From Streptomyces sp. CB02923 (GTDB lineage: Bacteria > Actinomycetota > Actinomycetes > Streptomycetales > Streptomycetaceae), in assembly GCF_001905005.1 (NCBI RefSeq), contig NZ_LWKZ01000025.1:186001-250000 (forward strand): 64,000 bases of DNA. Direction: 5' to 3'. The notes beneath the pieces are model-generated. The model saw only the letters and a list, made by a program, of their open reading frames with translations, was not told where the DNA came from and made no database searches. The position numbers and the translations under genes are program-made. Within the stretch, counting starts at the first letter, position 1, and each line of letters starts with the position of its first letter. Positions 53,007 to 61,251 of this stretch are shown in pieces.

Positions 53007-56000
53007 GGCGACGGGCCGGAGCCGGGGCCGGGGCCGGAGCCGGGTCCAGAAGGACCGGCTTCGGCGGCCGCACCCTCGGCGGCCGCACCCTCGGCGGCCG
53101 CGTTCCGGTCGTACCGCCCCTTGGCCCACGCCAGCCCGGCCCCGTACAGCAGCAGCACCGCCGCCAGCAGCCCGTAGTAAAGGGGAGGCAGCGCCGCCAT
53201 CCCCAGCAGCGGGCCCAGCGGCGACACCGGCAGCAGCAGCCCGATGACGGCGAGCGCGCACACCGCGGCCCGGATCGGGCCGGGTGCCCGGCCTTCCGCC
53301 GAGCGGCGCCCGGTACGCAGCAGGTACATCACCAGCGCCTGCGTCAGCAGGTTCTCCGTGAACCACCCGGCGTGGAACGCGTCCTGGCCGCCCGGGTTGC
53401 CGGAGCCGTGCACCGCGAGCACCAGCACGCCGAACGTGGCCAGGTCGGCCGCCGCGTTGAGCAGGCCGAAGCCGGTGATGTAGCGGAGCAGGTCGGCGGG
53501 GCGCAGGACCGCGGGCCGGCGCAGCGCGGCCGGGCCCGGCCGGTCGAAGGCGAACGCGAGCTGGACCGCGTCGAAGCACAGGTTCTGCACGAGGACCTGG
53601 GCCGGGAGCATCGGCAGGAAGGGCAGGAGCAGTCCGGCGCCGAGCATCGCGATGACGTTGCCGAGGTTGGAGGAGAGGGTGATGCGCAGGTACGTGGCGA
53701 TGTTGGCGCTGCTGCGGCGGCCCGCGACGATCGCGCCGTCGATGGCGCTGAGGTCCTTCGAGGCGAGGACGACGTCGGCCGCCTCGCGGGTCACGTCGAC
53801 GGCGTCGCGCGGGGCGATGCCCACGTCGCAGGCGTGCAGCGCGGGGAGATCGTTGACGCCGTCACCGAGGAAGCCGACGGTACGGGGCGGGGCCGGGGCG
53901 GCCGGGTCCGTACGGGGCGGGGCCGAGGTGTCCCGGTCCGTACGCGCCGCGGCCTGTCGGGCCGCGCGCCCCTTCCCCGTACCGTCGCCCGCCCGCAGCG
54001 CCCCCACGATCCGCGCCTTGTGCTCCGGTGTGCAGCGGGCGAACGCGGTCGTGCGGTCGGCGAGCCGTGCGAGTTCCGCGTCCGTGAGGCCGTCGATCCG
54101 GTCGGCGGTGACCACCGCGCCGGGGCCGGTGTCGAGGCCGAGTTCGCGGCAGACGTGGGTGACGGTGCCCGGGTGGTCGCCGGTGAGGACCTTGACGGCG
54201 ACGCCGCGCCGCGCGAGGCCCGCGCAGGCCTCCGCGGCGGTCGGGGCGAGCGCGTCGCGCAGGGCGACGAAGCCGACGAGGGTCAGGCCGCGCTCGTCCG
54301 CCGGTGTGTACGGGCGGCCGACCCTGGCGGGCCGCTCGGCGACCGCGACGGCCAGCAGCCGCAGCCCGTCCGCCGTGCGGTCCGCGATGAGCCGGGCGAG
54401 GCGGTCGCGCGCCGCGCCGTCCAGCTCCGTGTCCCGCCCTCCGGTACGGGTACGGGCGCAGCGCTCCAGTACGTCCTCGGGCGCGCCCTTGACCACCAGC
54501 GTGTGCGTGCCGAGCCGGGGACCGGCCGCCGCGGCCGCGTCCGTACGGACCACCGCGCACGACGTACGGCGTACCGGGTCGAAGGGGAGGGCGGCGATGC
54601 CCTCGTACGCGAGCAGCTCGTCGAAGTCGTCCTCGGCCGCCTCCAGGACCGCCTCGTCGAGGGCGTCCGGCGTGGGCAGCTCGGCGAGCTGGAGTGTCCA
54701 CAGGCTGTTGACGGCGGCCCAGTGCAGCGGTTCGGGCGCGGGCCGCCCGTCGGGGCCGAGCGAGCAGTCCAGGACCGGCCGGTCCTGGGTGAGGGTGCCG
54801 GTCTTGTCCGTGCACAGCACGTCGATCGCGCCGAGGTCGTGCAGCGCGGGCAGCCGCTTGACGATCACCTCGCCGCCGCGGGCGAGCAGCGCCGCGCCCC
54901 GGGCGAGCGCGGTGGTGACGATCACCGGCAGCATCTCGGGGGTGAGCCCGACCGCCACCGCGACGGCGAACGGCAGCGTCTCCAGGCCGCGGCCGCGCAG
55001 CGCGGCGTTGGCCATCAGCACCAGGGGCGGGGTGAGCAGCATGAAGCGGATGAGGGTCCAGGAGATGCCGTTCACCGAACGGTCGAAGGCGCTCGTGCGG
55101 CGCGTACGCCCTGCGCCGCGCGCGCCGGCCCCGGCGCCCGTACCCGTTCGGGACGACCGCCGGTAGGTACCGGCGAAGAGGGTGTCCGTGCCGGTCGCCA
55201 CCACCACCGCGGTCGCACTGCCGGACGCGACGCTGCTGCCCTGGAAACACAGCTCGGGACGGTCGAAGAGGCCCGTGGCGGGGGCAGCCGTACGGACTGC
55301 GGTACGGACTGCGGTACGGACTGCGGTACGGTCCGCTCCGCCCTCCGGCGTCTCCGACGGGTACTCCGCCGAGTACTTCACCGGGTGATCCGCTGGATGA
55401 TCCACCGGGTACTTCGGCACCGGAGCCGACTCGCCCGTCAGCGGGGCCTGGCGCACCGTCAGCCCGCTCGCGCGCAGCAGCCGCAGGTCCGCGGGTATCA
55501 GGTCGCCCGGTCCGAGCCGGATCACATCGCCCGGCACCAGCTGATCGACCGGGATCTCCCGGGCGGTCACGTCCTTGGAAACGCCCGGCGAGGCGCCGGA
55601 TGAAGCACCGAATGCAGCGCGCGGCGAAGCACCCGATGACCTCACCGAACGTACGGTCGCACCAGGAGTACCGGTCGCACCGACGGCACCAGCCGCACCG
55701 CCCCCCGCCCTCCGCTGCACCGTCGCCGTCGTGGCGATCAGCTCGCGCAGCGCCGCCGTGGACCGCTCCGCCCGGTGCTCGCCGCTCGACCGCAGCACCG
55801 CGCTGACCACCACCAGCACCGCGATCACACACGCCGTCCCCCAGGAGGCGACGGCGGCCGAGACCAGGGCCAGACACAGCAGGACGGTCGTGAACGGGTC
55901 GCGCAGGCTGCGGACGAAGCGCCACGACCGGCCGGCCGGCCGCCGCTCGGGCACCGCGTTGTCGCCGTACCGCAGCAGCCGCTCCTCGGCCTGCGCCTCG

Positions 56001-56185
56001 GTCAGGCCGCGCGGGCCGCTCTCCAGGATCCGCAGGGTTTCCAGTGCCGTGAGCCCGGGGGCGTCCCGCAGCCCGGCGCCGCTGTCCGCCCGTACGGCCG
56101 GTGGTACGGGGTGCGTGCCCGGCTCCGCCTCCCGCTCCGTACGCGTGGCGGCGGGGCCCACGGCCCTCTCAGGCGCCCAGGCCAC
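52997..56185 (-). CDS. P-type ATPase, Mg-transporter (MgtA-like) group
   Basis: 1062 residues. Phosphorylation motif CTDKTGTLT, actuator LTGESAPVPK, GLTPEMLPVIVTT in helix M4 (the Mg2+ P-type signature) and hinge GDGVNDLPAL. N-terminal cation-ATPase domain (LTEAQAEERLLRYG). Two inserts are low-complexity: an Ala/Gly/Ser stretch near 170-205 and RTAV repeats near 290 from a 12-base repeat (about 55289-55335). Overlaps the ArsR gene upstream, so one operon. The cation is inferred; other divalent metals are possible given the ArsR partner. Confidence 0.92.
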   Translation of the reverse strand: MAWAPERAVGPAATRTEREAEPGTHPVPPAVRADSGAGLRDAPGLTALETLRILESGPRGLTEAQAEERLLRYGDNAVPERRPAGRSWRFVRSLRDPFTTVLLCLALVSAAVASWGTACVIAVLVVVSAVLRSSGEHRAERSTAALRELIATTATVQRRAGGGAAGAVGATGTPGATVRSVRSSGASPRAAFGASSGASPGVSKDVTAREIPVDQLVPGDVIRLGPGDLIPADLRLLRASGLTVRQAPLTGESAPVPKYPVDHPADHPVKYSAEYPSETPEGGADRTAVRTAVRTAVRTAAPATGLFDRPELCFQGSSVASGSATAVVVATGTDTLFAGTYRRSSRTGTGAGAGARGAGRTRRTSAFDRSVNGISWTLIRFMLLTPPLVLMANAALRGRGLETLPFAVAVAVGLTPEMLPVIVTTALARGAALLARGGEVIVKRLPALHDLGAIDVLCTDKTGTLTQDRPVLDCSLGPDGRPAPEPLHWAAVNSLWTLQLAELPTPDALDEAVLEAAEDDFDELLAYEGIAALPFDPVRRTSCAVVRTDAAAAAGPRLGTHTLVVKGAPEDVLERCARTRTGGRDTELDGAARDRLARLIADRTADGLRLLAVAVAERPARVGRPYTPADERGLTLVGFVALRDALAPTAAEACAGLARRGVAVKVLTGDHPGTVTHVCRELGLDTGPGAVVTADRIDGLTDAELARLADRTTAFARCTPEHKARIVGALRAGDGTGKGRAARQAAARTDRDTSAPPRTDPAAPAPPRTVGFLGDGVNDLPALHACDVGIAPRDAVDVTREAADVVLASKDLSAIDGAIVAGRRSSANIATYLRITLSSNLGNVIAMLGAGLLLPFLPMLPAQVLVQNLCFDAVQLAFAFDRPGPAALRRPAVLRPADLLRYITGFGLLNAAADLATFGVLVLAVHGSGNPGGQDAFHAGWFTENLLTQALVMYLLRTGRRSAEGRAPGPIRAAVCALAVIGLLLPVSPLGPLLGMAALPPLYYGLLAAVLLLYGAGLAWAKGRYDRNAAAEGAAAEGAAAEAGPSGPGSGPGPGSGPSPQP

Positions 56186-56537
56186 GGACGCGTCCCGGAA
56201 CCGCCGGGCCGTCGGACCGGCCCGTCCGGTCGGTCAGCTGCCCCACCAGCCACCGCACCATCGACACCACGTCGGGGTCGTCCACCAGGTACACCACGCG
56301 GCGGCCCTCGCGCCGCGACCGCACCAGCCCCGCCAGCTTCAGCTTCGCCAGGTGCTGGCTGACCGCGGGCAGCGCTCCGCCCACCCGCTCCGCCAGCCCG
56401 CTGACATCGCACTCGCCGCCCGCCAGCACCCAGACGATGTGCAGACGCGCGGGCGACGCCAGCAGACCGAACGTCGCCGCGGCCTCCGTCAGCACCTCGG
56501 CCGACGGATCCGCCACGTCCTCGACGCCACTCGTCAC
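56169..56537 (-). CDS. ArsR-family regulator
   Basis: 122 residues from GTG 56537. Winged helix: ASPARLHIVWVLAGGECDVS, ALPAVSQHLAKLKLAGLVRS, RREGRRVVYLVDD. The frame stays open upstream, but that part is a simple-repeat stretch and is not taken as coding. Its end overlaps the ATPase start by 17 bases. Likely a metal sensor controlling the ATPase. Confidence 0.88.
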   Translation of the reverse strand: MTSGVEDVADPSAEVLTEAAATFGLLASPARLHIVWVLAGGECDVSGLAERVGGALPAVSQHLAKLKLAGLVRSRREGRRVVYLVDDPDVVSMVRWLVGQLTDRTGRSDGPAVPGRVRGLGA

Positions 56538-56625
56538 AGCCGCTCTCCATCCGCCCAGGGCCGCCCGCGGACGGGCCCGTGCCCCCGAAAGGTCCCAGTC
56601 TAGGCGCCGGGCGGCGGTCGCTTCC

Positions 56626-56796
56626 GTACGAATACCGGGCTCATCTGTACGGATACCGGGTCCTTCCACCCGGACACCGGGCGCTTCCGTACGGTCCGCC
56701 GGGGTTCCGTCCGCACGGACACCAAGGCTCTCCGTCCGTACGGGCGCCGGGGCTCCGTCCGCACCGGCACCGGGCGCTTCCGTACGGACGCTTCCG
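56626..56796. repeat. Imperfect tandem array, 21-25 bp units
   Basis: Seven full units and a short one with core GTACGGACACCGGGC followed by CTTCC; unit starts 56626, 56647, 56668, 56689, 56713, 56738, 56761, 56782. Length changes of 1-4 bases break any reading frame, so it is non-coding. It lies within the 732-base gene-free interval 56538-57269, upstream of arsR. Confidence 0.85.
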
Positions 56797-56802
56797 TACG
56801 AG

Positions 56803-56895
56803 CGGAGCCCCGGCGCCGAGCCCGAAGGCCCGGAGCCGGGGCTCCGTGGTGCGGTCGGGGGAAACGGCATCGGGGGGACAAGCCGTTTCCCCCGA
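56803..56895. other. Two strong hairpins in tandem
   Basis: First: CGGAGCCCCGG (56803-56813) pairs with 56836-56846. Second: 14-base arm TCGGGGGAAACGGC (56855-56868) pairs perfectly with 56882-56895, 13-base loop. Between the tandem array and the small gene at 57270; terminator, structured RNA or regulatory DNA. The remainder to 57269 shows no gene. Confidence 0.6.
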
Positions 56896-57269
56896 AGGTG
56901 GACCGGGCCCCAAAGTCCGCGCCGCAATCAGGGGGAAGCCGGCGGCGTGGACCCCGCAGTGAGGCACGGATCCGGTGCCCCGCGCATTCCTGCCAGATCC
57001 GCCGGGCACACCACCATCCTGCTCCGCGCGCCCGGCGCGGCCGGTCGGCAAAAGACCTGCCTCCAGGGGCCTTTGGTCCTTAAAGTCCCGGTCAGTGCGT
57101 GTAGTGCCATGCCGTCCGGCCTGCGCGTCCGACGGGCCCCGGTCGGCCCGTCCCCCGTGCCACCGGCCTCTCCGCCGACTCCACTCCCTGATACGGAAGT
57201 GGTTACACTCAGCCGGTCTGCACGGGGAAGGGCGGGCAGAGCTGCCGTAGGGGAGACGGGGACAGTCAG

Positions 57270-57434
57270 ATGGCGCAAGCGAAGAAGATCGCGCTGTACG
57301 TGGTCGTCGTCTTCATCCTGTACACGATCATCACGTCCCCGGCGCGCGCCGCCGATCTCGTGCAGATAGGGTTCGAGGGCATTTCGTCGGCCGCCCACGG
57401 TGTCGGCGAGTTCATGACCCAGCTGGTCTCGTAG
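57270..57434 (+). CDS. Small conserved membrane/secreted protein
   Basis: 54 residues. Basic start MAQAKK, one hydrophobic helix (IALYVVVVFILYTIITS), then SPARAADLVQIGFEG, reading like a signal or anchor followed by a short outside tail. A GGGGAG element lies upstream of the ATG. No function recognised. Confidence 0.7.
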   Translation: MAQAKKIALYVVVVFILYTIITSPARAADLVQIGFEGISSAAHGVGEFMTQLVS

Positions 57435-57514
57435 GACGCGCCGGCCGTACGCGGGTACGGAGCGGGACGCATGGCGCGGGACGGCCGCGGGCCGACCGTA
57501 CGGAGGACCGTCCA

Positions 57515-57808
57515 GTGATACGCCACCTGGTTCTTTTCAAGCTCAACGACGGCGTCGAGCGTGACGAGCCGCGCGTCGTGGCCGGCGCCAAGGCGTTCCG
57601 GGAGCTGGCCGACCAGATTCCCGAGCTGGAGTTCTGGGAGTGCGCCTGGAACATCACGGACCGGCCGATCGCGTACGACTTCGCCGTGAACTCCGCCGTG
57701 GCCGACACCGACGCCCTCAAGCGCTATATCGAACACCCGGCCCATCAGGCCGCCGCCGGACAGTGGCGCGAGTTCGCCACCTGGGTGATCGCCGACTACG
57801 AGTTCTGA
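57515..57808 (+). CDS. Dabb (stress-responsive A/B barrel) protein
   Basis: 97 residues, GTG start with GGAGG upstream. MIRHLVLFKLND and IAYDFAVNSAVADTDALKRY fit the dimeric alpha-beta barrel family. Cytoplasmic; substrate unknown. A Rho-independent terminator follows. Confidence 0.9.
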   Translation: MIRHLVLFKLNDGVERDEPRVVAGAKAFRELADQIPELEFWECAWNITDRPIAYDFAVNSAVADTDALKRYIEHPAHQAAAGQWREFATWVIADYEF

Positions 57809-57831
57809 GCCGCGGCCCCGGCCGCGCGCAC

Positions 57832-57866
57832 GCCCCTCGCCCCGCCTCGCGGGCGAGGGGCTTTTT
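57832..57866 (+). terminator. Rho-independent terminator
   Basis: Perfect 11-bp stem GCCCCTCGCCC/GGGCGAGGGGC, 8-base loop, followed by TTTTT, 24 bases after the Dabb stop. Confidence 0.93.
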
Positions 57867-57880
57867 CGTACGGGTCCGGC

Positions 57881-57952
57881 GCCACGTTCGGCCCCACGCC
57901 CGGCGCCACGTCCGACCCCACGTTCGACTCTATATTCGACCTCGCGTTCGAC
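57881..57952. repeat. Six 12-bp tandem repeats
   Basis: Units such as GCCACGTTCGGC, CCCACGTTCGAC, TCTATATTCGAC in exact 12-base register. Within the 326-base gene-free interval 57809-58134, which also holds the Dabb terminator and the promoter region of the sigma gene (AT-rich near 58060-58100). Confidence 0.85.
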
Positions 57953-58134
57953 TTCCCGATCCGCTCGCCGATCCGCCCCCGGCCCGCTCGCCCGTTCGCT
58001 CCCCGTTCGGCCATGCCGTCGACCCGGTGATCAACTCATCGAACAACACGGCGTTATGCGGTGCTTGCACACGGTGCACATGTGTTGTGATGCTATGACC
58101 GCTTTTGCCGGATGAATGCACTGAGAAGGGTGGC

Positions 58135-58944
58135 GTGCCCGTGACGGCCCGAACTGCGCCCAAGGCGCCATCCCGCGAGAGCAGGAGCGCGGACACGCGG
58201 GCACTCACGCAGGTGCTGTTCGCCGAGCTCACGAGCCTGGAGCCGGGCACGCCCGAGCACACCCGGGTGCGCGCCGCCCTGATCGAGGCCAACCTGCCGC
58301 TGGTGCGGTACGCGGCGGCACGTTTCCGCAGCCGTAACGAACCGATGGAGGACGTCGTCCAGGTCGGCACGATCGGTCTGATCAACGCCATCGACCGCTT
58401 CGACCCCGGCCGCGGGGTCCAGTTCCCCACCTTCGCGATGCCGACCGTGGTCGGCGAGATCAAGCGCTACTTCCGGGACAACGTGCGCACCGTCCACGTA
58501 CCGCGCCGCCTCCACGAGCTGTGGGTGCAGGTCAACGGCGCCACGGAGGACCTCACCGTGCTGCACGGGCGCTCACCGACCACCGCGGAGATCGCCGAGC
58601 GGCTCAAGATCGGCGAGGACGAGGTGCTGGCCTGCCTGGAGGCGGGCCGCTCGTACCACGCGACCTCCCTGGAGGCCGCGCAGGAGGGCGACGGCCTGCC
58701 GGGCCTGCTGGACCGCCTCGGGTACGAGGATCCGGAGCTGGCCGGGGTCGAGCACCGGGACCTCGTCCGGCACCTGCTCGTACAGCTCCCGGAGCGCGAA
58801 CAGCGCATCCTCCTCCTCCGTTACTACAGCAACTTGACGCAATCACAGATCAGTGCCGAGCTGGGGGTGTCGCAGATGCACGTGTCGCGGCTACTGTCGC
58901 GGAGCTTCGCACGACTGCGGTCCGCAAACAGGATCGAAGCCTAA
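58135..58944 (+). CDS. Sigma factor, SigB/SigF/SigG subfamily (first of pair)
   Basis: 269 residues from GTG 58135 (GAAGGG upstream). Region 2 NLPLVRYAAARF, DVVQVGTIGLINAIDRFD, FPTFAMPTVVGEIKRYF; region 3 from about 120; region 4 LTQSQISAELGVSQMHVSRLL. Lacks region 1.1, as stress/sporulation sigmas do. Paralogue of the next gene, with nearly identical regions 2 and 4. No anti-sigma gene is adjacent. Confidence 0.94.
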   Translation: MPVTARTAPKAPSRESRSADTRALTQVLFAELTSLEPGTPEHTRVRAALIEANLPLVRYAAARFRSRNEPMEDVVQVGTIGLINAIDRFDPGRGVQFPTFAMPTVVGEIKRYFRDNVRTVHVPRRLHELWVQVNGATEDLTVLHGRSPTTAEIAERLKIGEDEVLACLEAGRSYHATSLEAAQEGDGLPGLLDRLGYEDPELAGVEHRDLVRHLLVQLPEREQRILLLRYYSNLTQSQISAELGVSQMHVSRLLSRSFARLRSANRIEA

Positions 58945-59029
58945 CCGGGACGGGCGACCCGCTCCTGCACGGATATGTCGACTTGGCGCTACAGCGTGTT
59001 GCCGACATGTGACATTCTGCAGGAACCGC

Positions 59030-59055
59030 GTTTGCCGTGGCGTCGCCTCCGGTAT
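59030..59055 (+). promoter_or_regulatory. SigB-type promoter candidate
   Basis: GTTT (59030-59033), 16 bases, CGGTAT (59050-59055), close to the Streptomyces SigB consensus GNNT-N14-16-GGGTAY, about 80 bases before the second sigma start. Suggests control by itself or the paralogue. Confidence 0.5.
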
Positions 59056-59135
59056 TCAGGTGGAGGCATAAGTTCTCGGTTCCGCCGCGGACCGAGGGCG
59101 CCGCAGCGACCCGACCGCGACCTCAAGGGGGTGGC

Positions 59136-59972
59136 ATGTCCGTAGAACTGGGCAGCTCGAAGGTGCTTCCCGCGATTCCCGCGCCGGCACCACATGTGCA
59201 CGACGACGACGCTCTCAACACCCGTACGCTCTCCCGCTCCCTCTTCCTGCGGCTGGCCACGCTCGACAAGGACAGCCCGGAGCGCACGTACGTACGCGAC
59301 ACCCTCATCGAACTGAACCTGCCGCTGGTGCGCTACGCGGCGGCACGTTTCCGCAGTCGCAACGAGCCGATGGAGGACATCGTCCAGGTCGGCACGATCG
59401 GTCTGATCAAGGCCATCGACCGTTTCGATTGCGAACGCGGCGTCGAATTCCCGACGTTCGCGATGCCGACGGTGGTCGGCGAGATCAAGCGGTTCTTCCG
59501 CGACACCTCGTGGTCGGTCCGCGTTCCGCGCCGCCTCCAGGAGCTGCGCCTGGCCCTGACCAAGGCCAGCGACGAACTCGCCCAGAAGCTGGACCGCTCC
59601 CCGACCGTCACCGAACTGGCGCAGTGCCTCGGCGTATCCGAGGAGGACGTCGTCGACGGCCTGGCGGTGGGCAACGCCTACACCGCCTCCTCCCTCGACT
59701 CCCCCTCCCCCGAGGACGACGGCGGCGAGGGCTCCCTCGCGGACCGCCTCGGCTACGAGGACAGCGCGCTGGAAGGCGTCGAGTACCGCGAGTCCCTCAA
59801 GCCGCTGCTGGCCAAACTCCCGCCGCGGGAGCGCCAGATCATCATGCTGCGGTTCTTCGCCAACATGACACAGTCCCAGATCGGCGAAGAGGTCGGCATC
59901 TCCCAGATGCACGTCTCGCGGCTGCTGACCCGGACCCTGTCGACGCTGCGCGAGGGTCTGATCTCGGACTGA
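59136..59972 (+). CDS. Sigma factor, SigB/SigF/SigG subfamily (second of pair)
   Basis: 278 residues from ATG 59136. An N-terminal Pro/Ala-rich stretch (about 1-35), then region 2 (DIVQVGTIGLIKAIDRFD), region 3 and region 4 (MTQSQIGEEVGISQMHVSRLL). Tandem paralogue pairs of this kind are known in Streptomyces (sigN/sigF). An acidic insert SPSPEDDGGEG near 190 differs from the first copy. Confidence 0.94.
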   Translation: MSVELGSSKVLPAIPAPAPHVHDDDALNTRTLSRSLFLRLATLDKDSPERTYVRDTLIELNLPLVRYAAARFRSRNEPMEDIVQVGTIGLIKAIDRFDCERGVEFPTFAMPTVVGEIKRFFRDTSWSVRVPRRLQELRLALTKASDELAQKLDRSPTVTELAQCLGVSEEDVVDGLAVGNAYTASSLDSPSPEDDGGEGSLADRLGYEDSALEGVEYRESLKPLLAKLPPRERQIIMLRFFANMTQSQIGEEVGISQMHVSRLLTRTLSTLREGLISD

Positions 59973-60031
59973 CCCGGGGCGGCCCGCACCCTCGCGACGG
60001 TCTCCGGCCGACCATGGCCGGCCGCCCGTGA

Positions 60032-60106
60032 CCCCGTACAGGCCGACCGTCCCCGTACAGGCCGACTGCCCCCGTACAGGCCGACTGTCCCGTTCAGGCC
60101 GACGCC
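60032..60106. repeat. Four 19-bp tandem repeats
   Basis: Three copies of CCCCGTACAGGCCGAC plus 3 bases, at 60032, 60051 and 60070, and a fourth diverged copy from 60089 with GTTCAGGCCGAC. Between the second sigma gene and the lipoprotein gene. Confidence 0.92.
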
Positions 60107-60128
60107 CTGCCGTACCGGGCCTATGCAA

Positions 60129-60143
60129 CTGACGCGCCGTCAG
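60129..60143. promoter_or_regulatory. Palindrome CTGACG-CGC-CGTCAG
   Basis: Perfect 6-base arms 13 bases before the lipoprotein ATG, covering the likely promoter or ribosome-site area. Candidate operator. Confidence 0.45.
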
Positions 60144-60156
60144 TAACACTGGCCCG

Positions 60157-60975
60157 ATGCGACGGACGACTCGCTCCCTGCCCTCGCGCGCCCTCCTCCC
60201 AACCGCCACCGCCCTGTGCCTCGCCACGCTCCTCTGCGCCTGCGGCAGCGACGGCGGCCGTGGTTACGCAGCGGTGGGCGCCGCCGGACCTGCGGACGGC
60301 CGGCCCCCGACGCGACCGGTACCACCCCAGGACGGCATCACCCTCACGCCCCTGGACGGCACCGGCTCCCCCGCCACGGGCAGCGACGCAGCTCCTCGCA
60401 ACTCCCCGCCGCCGACGCCCATCGGTTCGTCCGACACATCCGGCACGCCCGGCACGCCGGGCGCAGCCAGCACGTCCGGCGCATCCGGCACGTCCGGCTC
60501 CGGGCCCGCCCGCCAAGGACAACACGGCACCGCTTCCCCGGCCGGCACCTCTTCCGATGGAACTCCCGTACGCCCCCCTGCTCAACCCCCCGCAAGACCC
60601 CACACCCCCACCCCATCCCCCACCCCCAGGCCCAACGTCCCCAAGCCCAACCCCCCGAAGCCCAACACCCCACCCCACCTCACCACCGGCCCCCTCAAAC
60701 GCACCGGCACCGACGTCCGATGGTGCGAAAACGTTTCCCTGAACCTGCACAACACCGGCGATCGGCCCGTGACTTCGGGCACCGTCACCTTCAGCACCCA
60801 CATCATCGGCGCCCTGGGCATCGACTGGGCCACCAGAACCTCCACCCACCCCCTCCCCACCCCCATCACCGGCGGCACCCGTCGCACGGCCACGTGGCGC
60901 GTGTGCGTGGCCGCCTGGCGCGTACTGCCGGGGATGCACATCGAAACGCGGGACGCGGAAGTGGAATGGCGCTGA
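60157..60975 (+). CDS. Lipoprotein with Pro/Thr-rich linker
   Basis: 272 residues. Signal peptide ending LCAC (lipobox, Cys near 29), long Gly/Ser/Thr then Pro-rich linker (about 60-185), and a C-terminal domain with WCENVSLNLHNTGD and a second Cys, like small cellulose-binding-type folds. Cell-surface; function unknown. Confidence 0.75.
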   Translation: MRRTTRSLPSRALLPTATALCLATLLCACGSDGGRGYAAVGAAGPADGRPPTRPVPPQDGITLTPLDGTGSPATGSDAAPRNSPPPTPIGSSDTSGTPGTPGAASTSGASGTSGSGPARQGQHGTASPAGTSSDGTPVRPPAQPPARPHTPTPSPTPRPNVPKPNPPKPNTPPHLTTGPLKRTGTDVRWCENVSLNLHNTGDRPVTSGTVTFSTHIIGALGIDWATRTSTHPLPTPITGGTRRTATWRVCVAAWRVLPGMHIETRDAEVEWR

Positions 60976-61251
60976 CCACGGGGCGGCGCGGGCAACCAGC
61001 CATAAAAAGGCGCACGCGCACGCCCTAAACACCAGGCAAAAGAGCAGAATAACAACTCTTGATGCTGCATATGCACTGCTATGAAGTTCCCATGGGGCAA
61101 GTGCGACGCGGGCCGCCTAACGTCATCGGAGAATCAATTCACGGGACGAACAAGGCGGCGTCCACGTCCATCGCAGCAGTCGCAGCCGTGCGCGCACAGC
61201 CACGCAGCACACGAGCGGCGGACGCGCGACGCCCCGAGACGGGGAACAGCA

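Noticed and set aside
56538..56927. N-terminal extension of the ArsR protein through the tandem array
   Set aside because: The seven-residue periodicity comes from the DNA repeat; units of other length break it, and GTG 56537 gives a normal ArsR.
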